Below, one piece after another: positions 23,635 through 33,400 of a stretch of DNA of 64,000 bases (the stretch's first letter is position 1; each line of letters starts with the position of its first letter). The translations under genes and the position numbers were made by a program. Source of the stretch: Ceratodon purpureus (lineage: Eukaryota > Streptophyta > Bryopsida > Pseudoditrichales > Ditrichaceae). The notes beneath the pieces are model-generated. The model had not been told where the DNA came from and ran no database searches. It worked only from the letters and a program-made list of their open reading frames with translations. Where the stretch lies: positions 16,171,690 to 16,235,689 of the forward strand of contig CM026423.1 in NCBI GenBank assembly GCA_014871385.1, given 5' to 3'.

Positions 23635-23642
23635 TATAAATA
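23635..23642 (+). promoter_or_regulatory. candidate TATA box
   Basis: TATAAATA follows GC-richer DNA and precedes a pyrimidine-rich stretch, then a donor TCTCG|GTGAGT at 23688. With the acceptor at 24322 it outlines a promoter, short leader exon and 635-bp leader intron for the gene starting at 24323. Confidence 0.5.
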
Positions 23643-23771
23643 ACATTCCTTTCCCTTATTTTGTCACCTTCTGATCGATCCTTCTCGGTGAGTCACATTC
23701 TCTTCTCATTTTTGTTGTTCAGCGTTGTTGCCTATTTGCTATTCTCTCCTCTCCCATTTGCCTCGCCTTTG

Positions 23772-24250
23772 ATCATTTGCTAGTGTGTGTGCTTCTTTAT
23801 TGCGGCTATGGTGGTGGAGGGCCGAGGCTCAAGAGGGCCGATGAAGCCTCTCCCGGCTTCGCCTTTGCTCATTTGCTAGTGTGTGTGCTTCTATGTTGCG
23901 GCTATGGTGGTGGGGGGCCGAGGCTCGAGAGGGTCGATGAAGCCTCTCCCGGCCTCGCCTTTGCTCATATGCTAGTGTGTGTGCTTCTATATTGCGGCTA
24001 TGGTGGTGGGGGGCCGAGGCTCGAGAGGGCCGATGAAGCCTCTCCCGTCCCTGCTTTTGCTCATTTGCTAGTGTGTGTGCTTCTATGTTGCGGCTATGGT
24101 GGTGGGGGGCCGAGGCTCGAGAGGGTCGATGAAGCCTCTCCCGGCCTGGCCTTTGCTCATTTGCTAGTGTGTGTGCTTCTATGTTGCGGCTATGGTGGTG
24201 GGGGGCCGAGGCTCGAGAGGGCCGATGAAGCATCTCCCGGCCTCGCGTTT
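23772..24250 (+). repeat. 96-bp tandem repeat, five copies
   Basis: The landmark TAGTGTGTGTGCTTCT recurs at 23781, 23877, 23973, 24069 and 24165, exactly 96 bp apart. Because 96 is a multiple of three, one frame on each strand stays open across the array (plus: LVCVLLCCGYGGGGPRLER; minus: HRPSRASAPHHHSRNIEAH). The array falls inside the inferred leader intron of the next gene, so I do not call either frame a gene. Confidence 0.95.
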
Positions 24251-24322
24251 GTAAATATGCTTGAAACTTTCCTTTGATTGAATTTGTGTGTGCCTACTCA
24301 TCGTGCTCTTTTGATTTTGCAG

Positions 24323-24784
24323 ATGGCTAGATGTTCCCCGAATGCTGCAATGGTCTGCAAGACTTGCCCTTCCCCCGGTGCTTGCGCCTGTCTGAGATTG
24401 TGTAGCCCACCAGTGCTCGAAGTCCCGGTCCCGAACAGTTTGCCTCCAACTCCACCCGAGGAGCACTCTGACCACTGTGGCGAATCTTTATCGCCAACGA
24501 AGGACCGTATGCACGTGATGTGTGTTGAAGGTCACGGGCGCTCTATTTGCTTTGAAGTGAAGAGTTCTGACGATGGTCTCCCCGAGTGGGTCCAGAAGTG
24601 GATGGACGACGTCGCTGCTGGAGGCGACGGGCGTGAATTCTACCCGGAGGATGGTGGTTACCCTTTTGTGGATGAGGACTCGGATTGTTTAGAATACGCT
24701 GGAGAAGATGTTTACGATGCGGTAGATAGTCCTGGTATCCCACTTGTACTTCTCAGCGACGACGACGAAGATTCGGATAAGTAG
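24323..24784 (+). CDS. unrecognised 153-aa acidic protein with Cys-rich start
   Basis: ATG 24323 comes directly after an intron acceptor (GATTTTGCAG). The first 30 residues are Cys-rich (CKTCPSPGACACLRLC), then a Pro-rich linker, a central segment (MHVMCVEGHGRSICFEVKSS) and a strongly acidic C-terminus ending LLSDDDEDSDK. I recognise no family. The upstream TATA-like box and leader intron with the 96-bp array favour a real gene. It heads the cluster of small unrecognised genes at 24.3-29.3 kb. Confidence 0.55.
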   Translation: MARCSPNAAMVCKTCPSPGACACLRLCSPPVLEVPVPNSLPPTPPEEHSDHCGESLSPTKDRMHVMCVEGHGRSICFEVKSSDDGLPEWVQKWMDDVAAGGDGREFYPEDGGYPFVDEDSDCLEYAGEDVYDAVDSPGIPLVLLSDDDEDSDK

Positions 24785-26128
24785 ATGTGGGCTTCTCTAG
24801 TTATCTGACATTCAATTGCATACGTATTTCTCGGCTCTGCGAGATGATGCTTCTGTTAAGCACTTAGAGCCTTTCGAATAGTTTTGAATGTTTACCACCA
24901 TAAGTTATATGTATATAAATATATCGGCTTTTAACATATTTTTGCATTCCGTGGATTACGTGCTAAGAAGCAAGCTTTAATACATATGAAGTAACCTTTC
25001 AAATAAATACATGCTAGGTTTAGATTCTCCAAAATAAGTACCTAAGAGCTAATGATGCATCATGAAGGAAAAGCTTGGTCCCACTGCGGTGAGCAAAATC
25101 TTGATGATAATAATAGAACTTTAATGCAAAAGCACTCATCACCGTTGTAAGAATCACGAACTAGACGAACTTTGACGAACGTGATGATTTCTATTCAAGA
25201 CATGTTAACAATCAAGTAGTCAGAAGTAAGCGAGTAAAGATGATAGTAGTAGGAGTACAACCATGCGCGCAACGGGGGTCGGTGGATTGCCTTCCTCTCA
25301 GAAATCGGCTTTTGGATCCGACAATGAGTTTTGCAGTTCTGGCAAGACGGCCGGGGTCGAGAGATTGACATTCGCTTGCCTCGATGGTACACGGGTAACA
25401 GGTACAGTCCGCGGGTATGATCCTACAGAATGGATATCAATACTCATTCGGAAGATGAGTTGCCTCGTTGGTACGCGGGTAACATGTACAATCCGCGGGT
25501 ATGATCCTACAGAATGGATATCAATGCTCATTCGGAAGATGAGATTACAACATCCAGTGATGGTAAAAATTTCTAAAACCCAACTGTGGTTATGCTTCAA
25601 ATGTCATGGATGATATCTCATCGTCCGACGTCGACGCATGGAAAATTCTAGGTCCTTATTATAAGTTTCTAAACTAACCATCCTGATGAAAACGATGGAT
25701 ACTGAATCCTAGACAAAACTACATACACCTTGCAGATTTTAATCTTGGAAGTCTTTATGCACATACGAACTAGTTATAGCTTGGTACAGGATGCTACGCT
25801 TCTAACTTCAGTGTCGCCAAACTACTCCCGCTTCGGACTAATACATAGAACTCTGATGTAATTCTGAATTTCGCCTCCTCGTGGACCCCTGAAAACAGCC
25901 AACCTTATTACATGTCATTGCCTTCGAAGACACTCTATAGCATGACATAAAAAGAACATATGTTCAACTGGCAGAGTTCATCCTACAACACTTTGAGGAC
26001 TCTGAATTACTTTGAAAGCAATACCCTTAACCGAACAACAATCCTCAAAATTTTACAACATAACTCACTTCGCAAAACATGAGTTCAAACTACATAAAAC
26101 TTCTTTGACCAGGGCGTGATTTTTACCT
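24785..26128. other. intergenic with an 84-bp duplication
   Basis: No gene is supported. A degenerate third copy of the palindrome module (TTTGGATCCGACAATGA) lies near 25311-25328, followed by the 84-bp duplication. The open frames at 25263-25613 (plus) and 25298-25600 (minus) are carried by that duplication. Confidence 0.5.
25378..25548 (+). repeat. 84-bp tandem duplication
   Basis: Copies start at 25378 and 25462 (landmark GCCTCGNTGGTAC) and share TATGATCCTACAGAATGGAT. Each copy carries two CGGGTA motifs, related to the ATACCCG motifs at 22.85-23.42 kb on the other strand. Confidence 0.92.
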
Positions 26129-26758
26129 TCACTTTGCTGACCCTTTCCCGACTACGGCATTCAGGTGCGCCTTAGGACGTATTGGCAGCTTCAAGTATCC
26201 ACAATAGACTGCCCGTGGTGCCCAGTATTTTGGAAATACCTTTCTCTCCTTTGACGACGACCCAGGTCCGGAAGAAGAGGATGAACACATGCTATAGCCA
26301 GGAGGTGGACCCATTACCTCCATCTCGTAGCTGTTCCGAAGGTGGTCACGCAGCGTGACCTTCTGCTGCAGCGATAACTCACAGAGCTCCGTGTTAACAA
26401 GACTCTCGTCGATCTCAAACGGGATAATCCGATCGGTCATAAACAGTACAAGTGCCTCAGCCCAGTACGCATGAACCATACCAGTACCCCACTCATCTTT
26501 CCGCTTCCTCACATCTCGCGACACCTTGAATGCCACTACATACGCACACCATGCGGGCATGGAATCTATCAGTCGCTCCCACTTGTCACCTCTCTGGGGC
26601 AAGTTCTCTAGAAGCGTCATGTAGTCATAACTCCACTCTGAGCTCTGAGTGTAATGTGGGTGCAACTCCGGCATGAGGTCGGGAAACAACTCTGCCATCG
26701 CAGATTCAGGAGTGACCCAACTCTGACTAAAGAGGTCCGTAATCACCGCAAAGTCCAT
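26129..26758 (-). CDS. unrecognised 209-aa protein, minus strand
   Basis: ATG 26758 lies 6 bp after an acceptor (TTTCTACAG) read on the minus strand. The first ~160 residues look like a compact helical domain rich in Trp, Tyr and Leu (ITDLFSQSWVTPESAMAELF, PAWCAYVVAFKVSRDVRKRK, VHAYWAEALVLFMTDRI). A Ser/Gly linker (CSSSSSGPGSSS) and a basic tail follow. Codon-level composition is clearly protein-like, but no family was recognised. The leader region upstream has a ~42-bp tandem duplication (26769-26855). Confidence 0.6.
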   Translation of the reverse strand: MDFAVITDLFSQSWVTPESAMAELFPDLMPELHPHYTQSSEWSYDYMTLLENLPQRGDKWERLIDSMPAWCAYVVAFKVSRDVRKRKDEWGTGMVHAYWAEALVLFMTDRIIPFEIDESLVNTELCELSLQQKVTLRDHLRNSYEMEVMGPPPGYSMCSSSSSGPGSSSKERKVFPKYWAPRAVYCGYLKLPIRPKAHLNAVVGKGSAK

Positions 26759-27599
26759 TCTGCTCTGTAGAAACTTACAAACGACAAGTGCAAAATGCGG
26801 AAGAAATCGTAGAAATTAACAAATGACAAATGCAAAATGCGGAATAAAACGTTATCCCAGACACATATAAGGTGAATCTGTTGACTGCTCTCTTGATATC
26901 TTCCCTCATCCTTGGAAGCCTGCCCTAATTCTGGCTTCTTTATGCCAGGTACTACACTAACCAATTACTACAATTTTAGGCTGTCGGATCCGACATAGAC
27001 ATTTTAGTAAATTACAACTTCAGGGATAGACCGTTTAGTTCAGGGTTTCAAGCCAAAATTAATGCACTATGACGGCACCGGCATGGCAGGTACTCATACA
27101 TGGCGGCTAATGAATGATCTTCATGTATCTCAATTACTTCTTTTGATTATTACGGTGCCTACATTGCCATAGATTGCCTACATTGCCTACATTGCCCCTT
27201 AACTCTACTGGATGAATTTACTCCCGACGTGCAAATGATTAGCTCCATTGGAGCACTGCTTTATCACGCATGCCATTCTCATTCAGTGTGTAATTACTTG
27301 TCCCTTGTGAAATATGGAGTATCCTGACAAACCAATGGAAAAGACATCTGGTCCACATCCCAAGACATCGCCGTCATTCCTAATTTTTTTGGTAACAGAA
27401 GACATTTACTCTGAGATATGTGAAGATAGTAAAGCGAGCTTCCATCCTAAACGTATCACCCATGGACTATCTTTTCGACTGTTCCATTTGTAAGCGCAAT
27501 GGATCGTTCATTTGTAATCTCTGCTAAATATTAGTGACCCTCTCACTTTTACGAAGGTGTTTGCTATTACTCTTTGATTCCTTTGCGTGCATTGCAGTC
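26759..27599. other. intergenic between divergent unrecognised genes
   Basis: Contains the 42-bp duplication next to the minus-strand start and a perfect TGTCGGATCCGACA palindrome at 26992-27005. A small TTGCCTACA repeat lies near 27163-27198. Being between divergent starts at 26758 and 27600, it probably holds two promoters. No gene was seen. Confidence 0.5.
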
Positions 27600-28316
27600 A
27601 TGGACTCATCGGCTCTGCCTAAAGCACTTGCTCCGACCCACGTCACGGACCAAACCTCTCCAACTCCAAGAGTGGAGATCAAGTCATCGATGCCAGCAGA
27701 CTCTGAAATGCTACTGGTTTACTCCTTTTCTTTCACCTCCCTTTGTTTGAAACTGGATTGGCCTGCTCATTTCTCATGAAATGCTTTGTTAGACCATCGG
27801 CATTGCATCGATGTTATTTCGGTTTTGCCATCTTTAGGCAGACCTCTGAATATTAAACAAATGTGGCGTGATTCGTATGACTCCTGTATCACAATGTTAT
27901 TGCAGGACGATTTGCCATGGCACAATTGGGAGTTGCGTGAATATATATGGAGGGTGACGTACGAGGACAAAGACCGGCGGGTAGGCAAACAGGTTGATGT
28001 ATTTTCTGAGGTTGAGCAGATGAATCGAATCCTTCGATCCAATCGAGCCCTGATAGAGTGGACAGAGGACGACGTGCGCTCGCTTAGGCGCATCGAGTTC
28101 CTTACTGGAATAACCAGCGTGGAGCCAGAGCTTTTCCAGTACTACATTCCTCGTCCTAGTTCGACCTTTACGCCTGCTCATGTGATCTTCGATGGGAACC
28201 CCGGGTCGTCGGCCGCTGTGGATATTACAGACTTACAGGATGTTGTTTGGGAGTCTGAGCGTAGTGCCTCACCCGACCCATTCACCTTCCTAAACCAAGA
28301 GAGAGCGGAGGAGTAA
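27600..28316 (+). CDS. unrecognised 175-aa protein, two exons
   Basis: Exons 27600-27716 and 27906-28316 join in phase (CTACTG|GTTTAC; TTATTGCAG|GACGAT). The start is 2 bp after an acceptor (GCATTGCAG). The N-terminal ~39 residues are disordered and Pro/Ser/Thr-rich. The second exon gives a charged domain with WHNWELREYIWRVTYEDKD, then WTEDDVRSLRRIEFLTGI, then a Pro-rich stretch and acidic end. No family recognised. The donor GTTTAC is weak, so exon 1 is less certain than exon 2. Confidence 0.55.
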
Positions 28317-28999
28317 GAGTAGAACGTGATGCTAGTATGCTAGCTTTGACTAGACAGCTCAACCTTACCGACATTAACATTTTTGTATTAAAAATATTAT
28401 ATAATGAAGGTACCACGCCAAATTTCCACGGTAATAGGCTCCACATTACCAGTCCCAAAGTCATTTTTGCAACCCCGGCGGCGAAAATTTCTGCTCACTT
28501 TTGAACCCCGGCGGTGAAATTCTCTGCTCTCTGCTCACTGCTCACTGCTCACCGCTACCACAGTAGCATCGCTGGTTGCACTGCCACGTTGCTAGTACTA
28601 GGCGGGCGTAAATTTGAAGTGCTTGGAGTCTGTCGCTGCATATGATCGACTGTTTGCCTTCCTATTGTGCACTCTCCGGTGGGACACTGGATATTTCGGG
28701 GCTCGAGTCCAGGTAAGGGTGACCAGAAAGTTCGGGGACTTGGTCTAAAGCTAGGGGCCCTGATCCCTTGCATCGATTGGATTCCAACATTGCGCTGGAC
28801 CTATCGCAAAACACCGAGCTATGTTCAGCACGACCATCCTATACTGTAAATATAGAGATCTGATGTCAGCTTCGAGGATATGCAAGTGAGATTTGAACTC
28901 TCCGGTGGCACTGTGTACTATTGGAAGCATGAAAGTCACCGAAGCACGCGTATAAAACAACTATAGTTTCTGCAGAACAAACAAAGTCTCTGGACTCAC
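28317..28999. other. intergenic, repeated motifs
   Basis: Holds the third TTTCCACGG motif (about 28424), two CCCCGGCGG modules (28473 and 28505) and a TGCTCACTGCTCACTGCTCA run. Two tRNA-like B-box resemblances occur (near 28695 plus, 28890 minus), too weak for an RNA gene call. Confidence 0.4.
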
Positions 29000-29248
29000 C
29001 TGTTGCGTGCCGTTTCGAATAGTGGTTACGTCGTTTGAGCCTTCGGGGGGCATTTGCGCCGGGAAAGCGCTCCGTTGTCCTGTCCCAACGTTTGTGTGGG
29101 TAGCCATATCCAAGGAGTCGGAAGAGTTAGTCTGCGATACGGTACACACAACTCCAAATTGCAAGCTGTCGAAAGAGGGCGGACTGAAGAGACTGTCATT
29201 TGAGCTACTGGCAATAGAAGAGGCGCCACTATATGATGGCGAATCCAT
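29000..29248 (-). CDS. unrecognised Ser-rich first exon, minus strand
   Basis: ATG 29248 opens an 83-codon frame that ends exactly at a strong donor (GCAACAG|GTGAGT). The product begins MDSPSYSGASSIASSSNDSL and is Ser/Thr/Asn-rich and disordered. Downstream exons on the minus strand were not identified. The plus-strand frame at 29007-29309 is the alternative reading; I prefer minus because of the donor and composition. Confidence 0.35.
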
Positions 29249-30413
29249 ATGCGGCTCAGCTAGGATTCTGATCTACAAATCACAGGTGGAGCGGTTTGCC
29301 AAAAAATAACGCGGTATAGAAACATAGTGGAAAGACACATTGGGGACGTGCATGGGGTTAGGGTAGCGTGGAAGATGACAAGGTCTGTTGGTGCGCAAGA
29401 GGTGGCGAAATAGATTATACTCCCCGGATTTCGCAAAAGGGATCTAATTGCGCTGACCTAAGCGATCTAGTGGACTCTGCATTAGATTCATGGCCATTCT
29501 TGCATCTAAACCTTTTGTATTTTGGACATTCCGCAGTTCGTTAGCAGACGTTGTAATTAGTCATCTAGATACTTTGGAGTTATTTAACGCAATCCACTGC
29601 TTACGTGACACATCCTCGTACTGGAGTCCAATTTTGAAATCCATCCCGGCGACGTCGCCAAAATGGATGGTGGCGGCTACCAACGATGAGTCAATTAGGG
29701 TTTATGAGGCCAATTCTCATCCAAGTTGACGAGCTACTGCAAGAGGCATGCTGCGAGCGTCAACCTATGATATTACCATGCTATGTTTCAGATCTGCTAT
29801 CACTGAGTCGGCTAGACTGAGCGTCGACCATGCTCTTGGCGATGCGTCTCCAAATCTGTGGAAATACTAGCAATGGAGATGTCGGGCTGCTTTGTTAATC
29901 GTGGGGACGCAGGGCCGATTGAGCGCGGATCGAACAAGGACCCAATCACTGAAACGTCTAAAGTGGAGGAACCTCGTTGGCAAATCTCGGTTGCTGAAGA
30001 CTCAGAAGTGGTGGTGCCTGCGCGCGCATTCCTATATCTGCCACTAGCGGCATCGATTGCACTGATCAGAGCTATCCCAACCAGTCCAAACAGCAAAGGC
30101 GCAGCAACTCGATGCGTTACCACATCGGAGATTCGGAGTTTTTATCTTTTTGGGGGATTTGCGTGCCGTCTTCGTATGGTAGTCGTTTGCAGTAACTAGA
30201 CCAAGGACGTGTTTGTGCCTTGCAGCCTGTACCTTAGTTCTCAAAGAAATAAAGACAAGCCTCGTGCTTGGATGAATTCTATCACTTATCATTGCCCATC
30301 GTCGTCATTATAGCTTCGTAACCTCAGGTTATCATGTGTCTTGGCATTCCTAACGTTCCTGGAAGACCCGCAGTCTGCTCCAGAGGCTATCGACCTTTTA
30401 CATACTAGTTGCA
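29249..30413. other. intergenic, possible gene fragments
   Basis: No gene model is supported. A plus frame at 29490-29729 has a tail (KWMVAATNDESIRVYEAN) reminiscent of a WD40 blade. A minus frame at 29812-30123 begins with a hydrophobic helix (APLLFGLVGIALISAI). Neither shows a clear start, splice pattern or full domain. The left end of the CACTA element must lie somewhere here but was not found. Confidence 0.3.
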
Positions 30414-33400
30414 ATGGACGTCCAAGGAGCATTGCCGCTCATTGACCGTATGAGGCAGGCTGCAAGAGATGCAAAATTGGATGCTCGAGAGGAAGCGCTT
30501 GCAGATAGGCGACGTGATGGGCGTCGAAACTGCCTATGCAACATATGCCTAGGTGAAAACCACGCTATGCGACCGAGAGCCCAGGTCCGAGCCCATCTCG
30601 CAACTTATGGTCGCCATCCCTATCTCCGAAAATCCACTCAGGTATGTCCACTCTCATTTTCCATGCACTTGAAATTGCATATTTTATATGTCCATCTACG
30701 CAGTTCTGATCAAAGCTGTTAGTATCGTGGATAATGAATTAGGGTTTATGGGTATGGAACATGGGGTTTTGTTTCGCGTCAGTGCGGTCATGGTCAGCTA
30801 GAAGCTAATTGCCTGGGTATGACGATGGAAATTTAAGTCTGTATGAATCCGGCTACGTCTTATATGCGAGAGGCTTCTATTTTCCTCGCATGGCGTTCCT
30901 TGCGACGAGTCAGATGATGAATAGGACTCTTATGTCCGAGAGGAATATGGAGCTAGAGGTCACGGGTTGGTAGCAAACCAGGGTGAGGCCATGGACACAG
31001 GTCTGGATATGTACAAACTAGTTGAGCATGCTTTCCAGGTTTATGACGGACTGGCAGGGGGAATTGGAATTAACGAAACGGAGCCAGAAGAGGAGGACGT
31101 TGAGGAGGTTTTGCATGACCCCATGGATCGTGCAGCACGGGGTGACGAGGAGGATCAGGACCATTTTTATGTTGATAGACCGGACGACGATTTAGAGGCC
31201 ATGGACACACCACCACGTTCCCAGCGTGAAATTTTGGAGGCCAGCGCCACAACACCGCTGTACGCAGGGGCTTCTCTAACCTCACTCGGCACTACTTTAA
31301 TCCTCCTAAACTCTCTCTACAGACACGGAGCTTCAAATGTTTTAATTAACGAGCTCTTCGGTATATTATCGAAGAGTATCCTCCCTTCTGTTAATTCCTT
31401 ACCCACTTCAGAGTACCATGCTTCGAAAACACTCAAGCAACTTGGGTTGGCCTACGACACTATCCACGTGTGCCTGGGTCCAAAGGCTTGCATCTTGTTC
31501 CGAGGAGATACTTACAAGGACCTGCAGGAGTCTCCCAATTGTGGTGCTCAGAGATTTAAACAGGTGGGGAAATCCAAGGTTCCAGTTAAGGTACTTCGCC
31601 ATTTCCCCTTAATACCCCAATTGCGCAGAATGTTTAGCACTCCTTTACAGGCCTCGTACATGACATGGCATACTAGAAATATGAGTGAACCGGGTGTTAT
31701 GAGACATGCTGCTGACAGTTTCCAATGGAAGTTTGTCAATGACCGATGTAATGAAGAATTCGCACACGAAGAGAGGAATCTCAGGTTGGGGTTAGCCACG
31801 GATGGAGTGAATCCGTTCTCGGTCAAGCGATCTACTTGGAGTACTTGGCCAGTACTTTTGATGAATTATAATCTTCCACCGTGGATGACAACAAAGCGAC
31901 ACTTTGTCATGCTTAGTCTCATAATTCCAGGTAAGAAGAGTGTAACAAGAGATAACTTTGATACATATCTCTAGCCCTTGCTCGAAGAATTGCAGCTTCT
32001 GTAGAACGAGGGAGTGAGAACAGATGATGCTAGCGTGTACAATGGCTCACGGGAGTTCAACATGAAGGCTATTCTACTCTGGACCATCCATGATTTTCCA
32101 GCCTATGGAATAGTGGCTGGCTGTGTAACTAAAGGTTACCGTGGATGCCCAATATGCGCTGAAAACACGATCTCATGTCGGTCAAGGGCGCTGCACAAGA
32201 ATGTCTATGATGATCAGCATCGTAGATGGCTTCGACTCGATCATCCATGGCGTCGTAACCTGCGAGATTTCAATGGTAGACCAGAGTTCAACGGTCCTCC
32301 TAAGAGAGTCAGAGCAGCCGACATTTTAAGATGGAGCTATTTGAGGGAGTCTTTTGTACAGCGAGGTGGCGGTCAACCGGCTGAGGACCCAGTGCGCAGG
32401 TTTGGTATCAAGAGGGTGTCCACGCTTTTTAAACTCCCGTACTGGAAGTTTTGGATCTAGAAAACCATGCCTACTGAATTCCCCTGATTGGTCTACATAA
32501 ATTGCTTTCTGCTGTGATATGTGTGTTAGCTTATAGTTTACCGTTCTCTCTTTTTGGTCAGTTACCATGTAATTTATATGTGTGTTAGTTTATAGTTTTT
32601 TTTTTCCCCGTATACAGTCAATGAAAACTTCCACATCTGTTAGATTTATGATCCGCTTGCTCTCATTTCCCCAGTGCTCTGACCCTTAATCCGTATGAGA
32701 CTACGACCTTCTTTGTTTCTGACCCTTAGTGCTGATACATTGTTGCTAATGAAGACCTTGTGTTTTTTTCGATTTATCTGTTTAGATCGTCTAACACCTG
32801 GAAACCAAGAACTGATTGTTAGTCTGGCCCAGCTTGGTAGGATTCCATGAATCAAAACATCCGGTTGCACTGCTCAGTTTTGTGATGGATCCAAATAAGG
32901 TCTCTGAAATTGAGTTGCAGCTATTTCTGCACTCTTAGGCAGTCCTCTGTGGTACTCGGCTACTACACTTCTACACCACATTGAGTCGTGATGTTTCTCC
33001 TGTTGTGACTTTTACGTGTGCAGCCTAGCTTCCCATGGTCCCCGTTTAATTTCCCACAGCACTGACTTTCCATTTTTTAAGTGCAATTACATAGTCAGTT
33101 CTCATATTTCTCGCCAGGAGTAGGGCGCTTTGACAATCCACAATCTCGTAATCAGTGCGGGCAATGTCTGAGTCATCACATAATTTTCAGATATGTAATT
33201 TGAAGTTCATTTCAATTCTAGATCCAGCTCGGATTTTAGCTTCAACATGTTGAGTCACGTCTGTTCATTAAGTTTGTGTGAAATTGGTTTGATCAAGCTT
33301 CTTCCTAGGTGATATGTTCTTGATTTTCTAACTTGAACTCATGTTGGCTCGTGTCAGGAACTACCCGTGAGGAATACCTTGGACATAATGCACATAGAAC

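Noticed and set aside
23777-24277. Long frames on both strands with five repeated units
   Set aside because: Frame stays open only because the repeat period (96) is a multiple of three; the array sits in an inferred intron.
28640-28905. tRNA-like B-box resemblances on both strands
   Set aside because: Imperfect boxes, no box A, no cloverleaf, no poly(A) tail.
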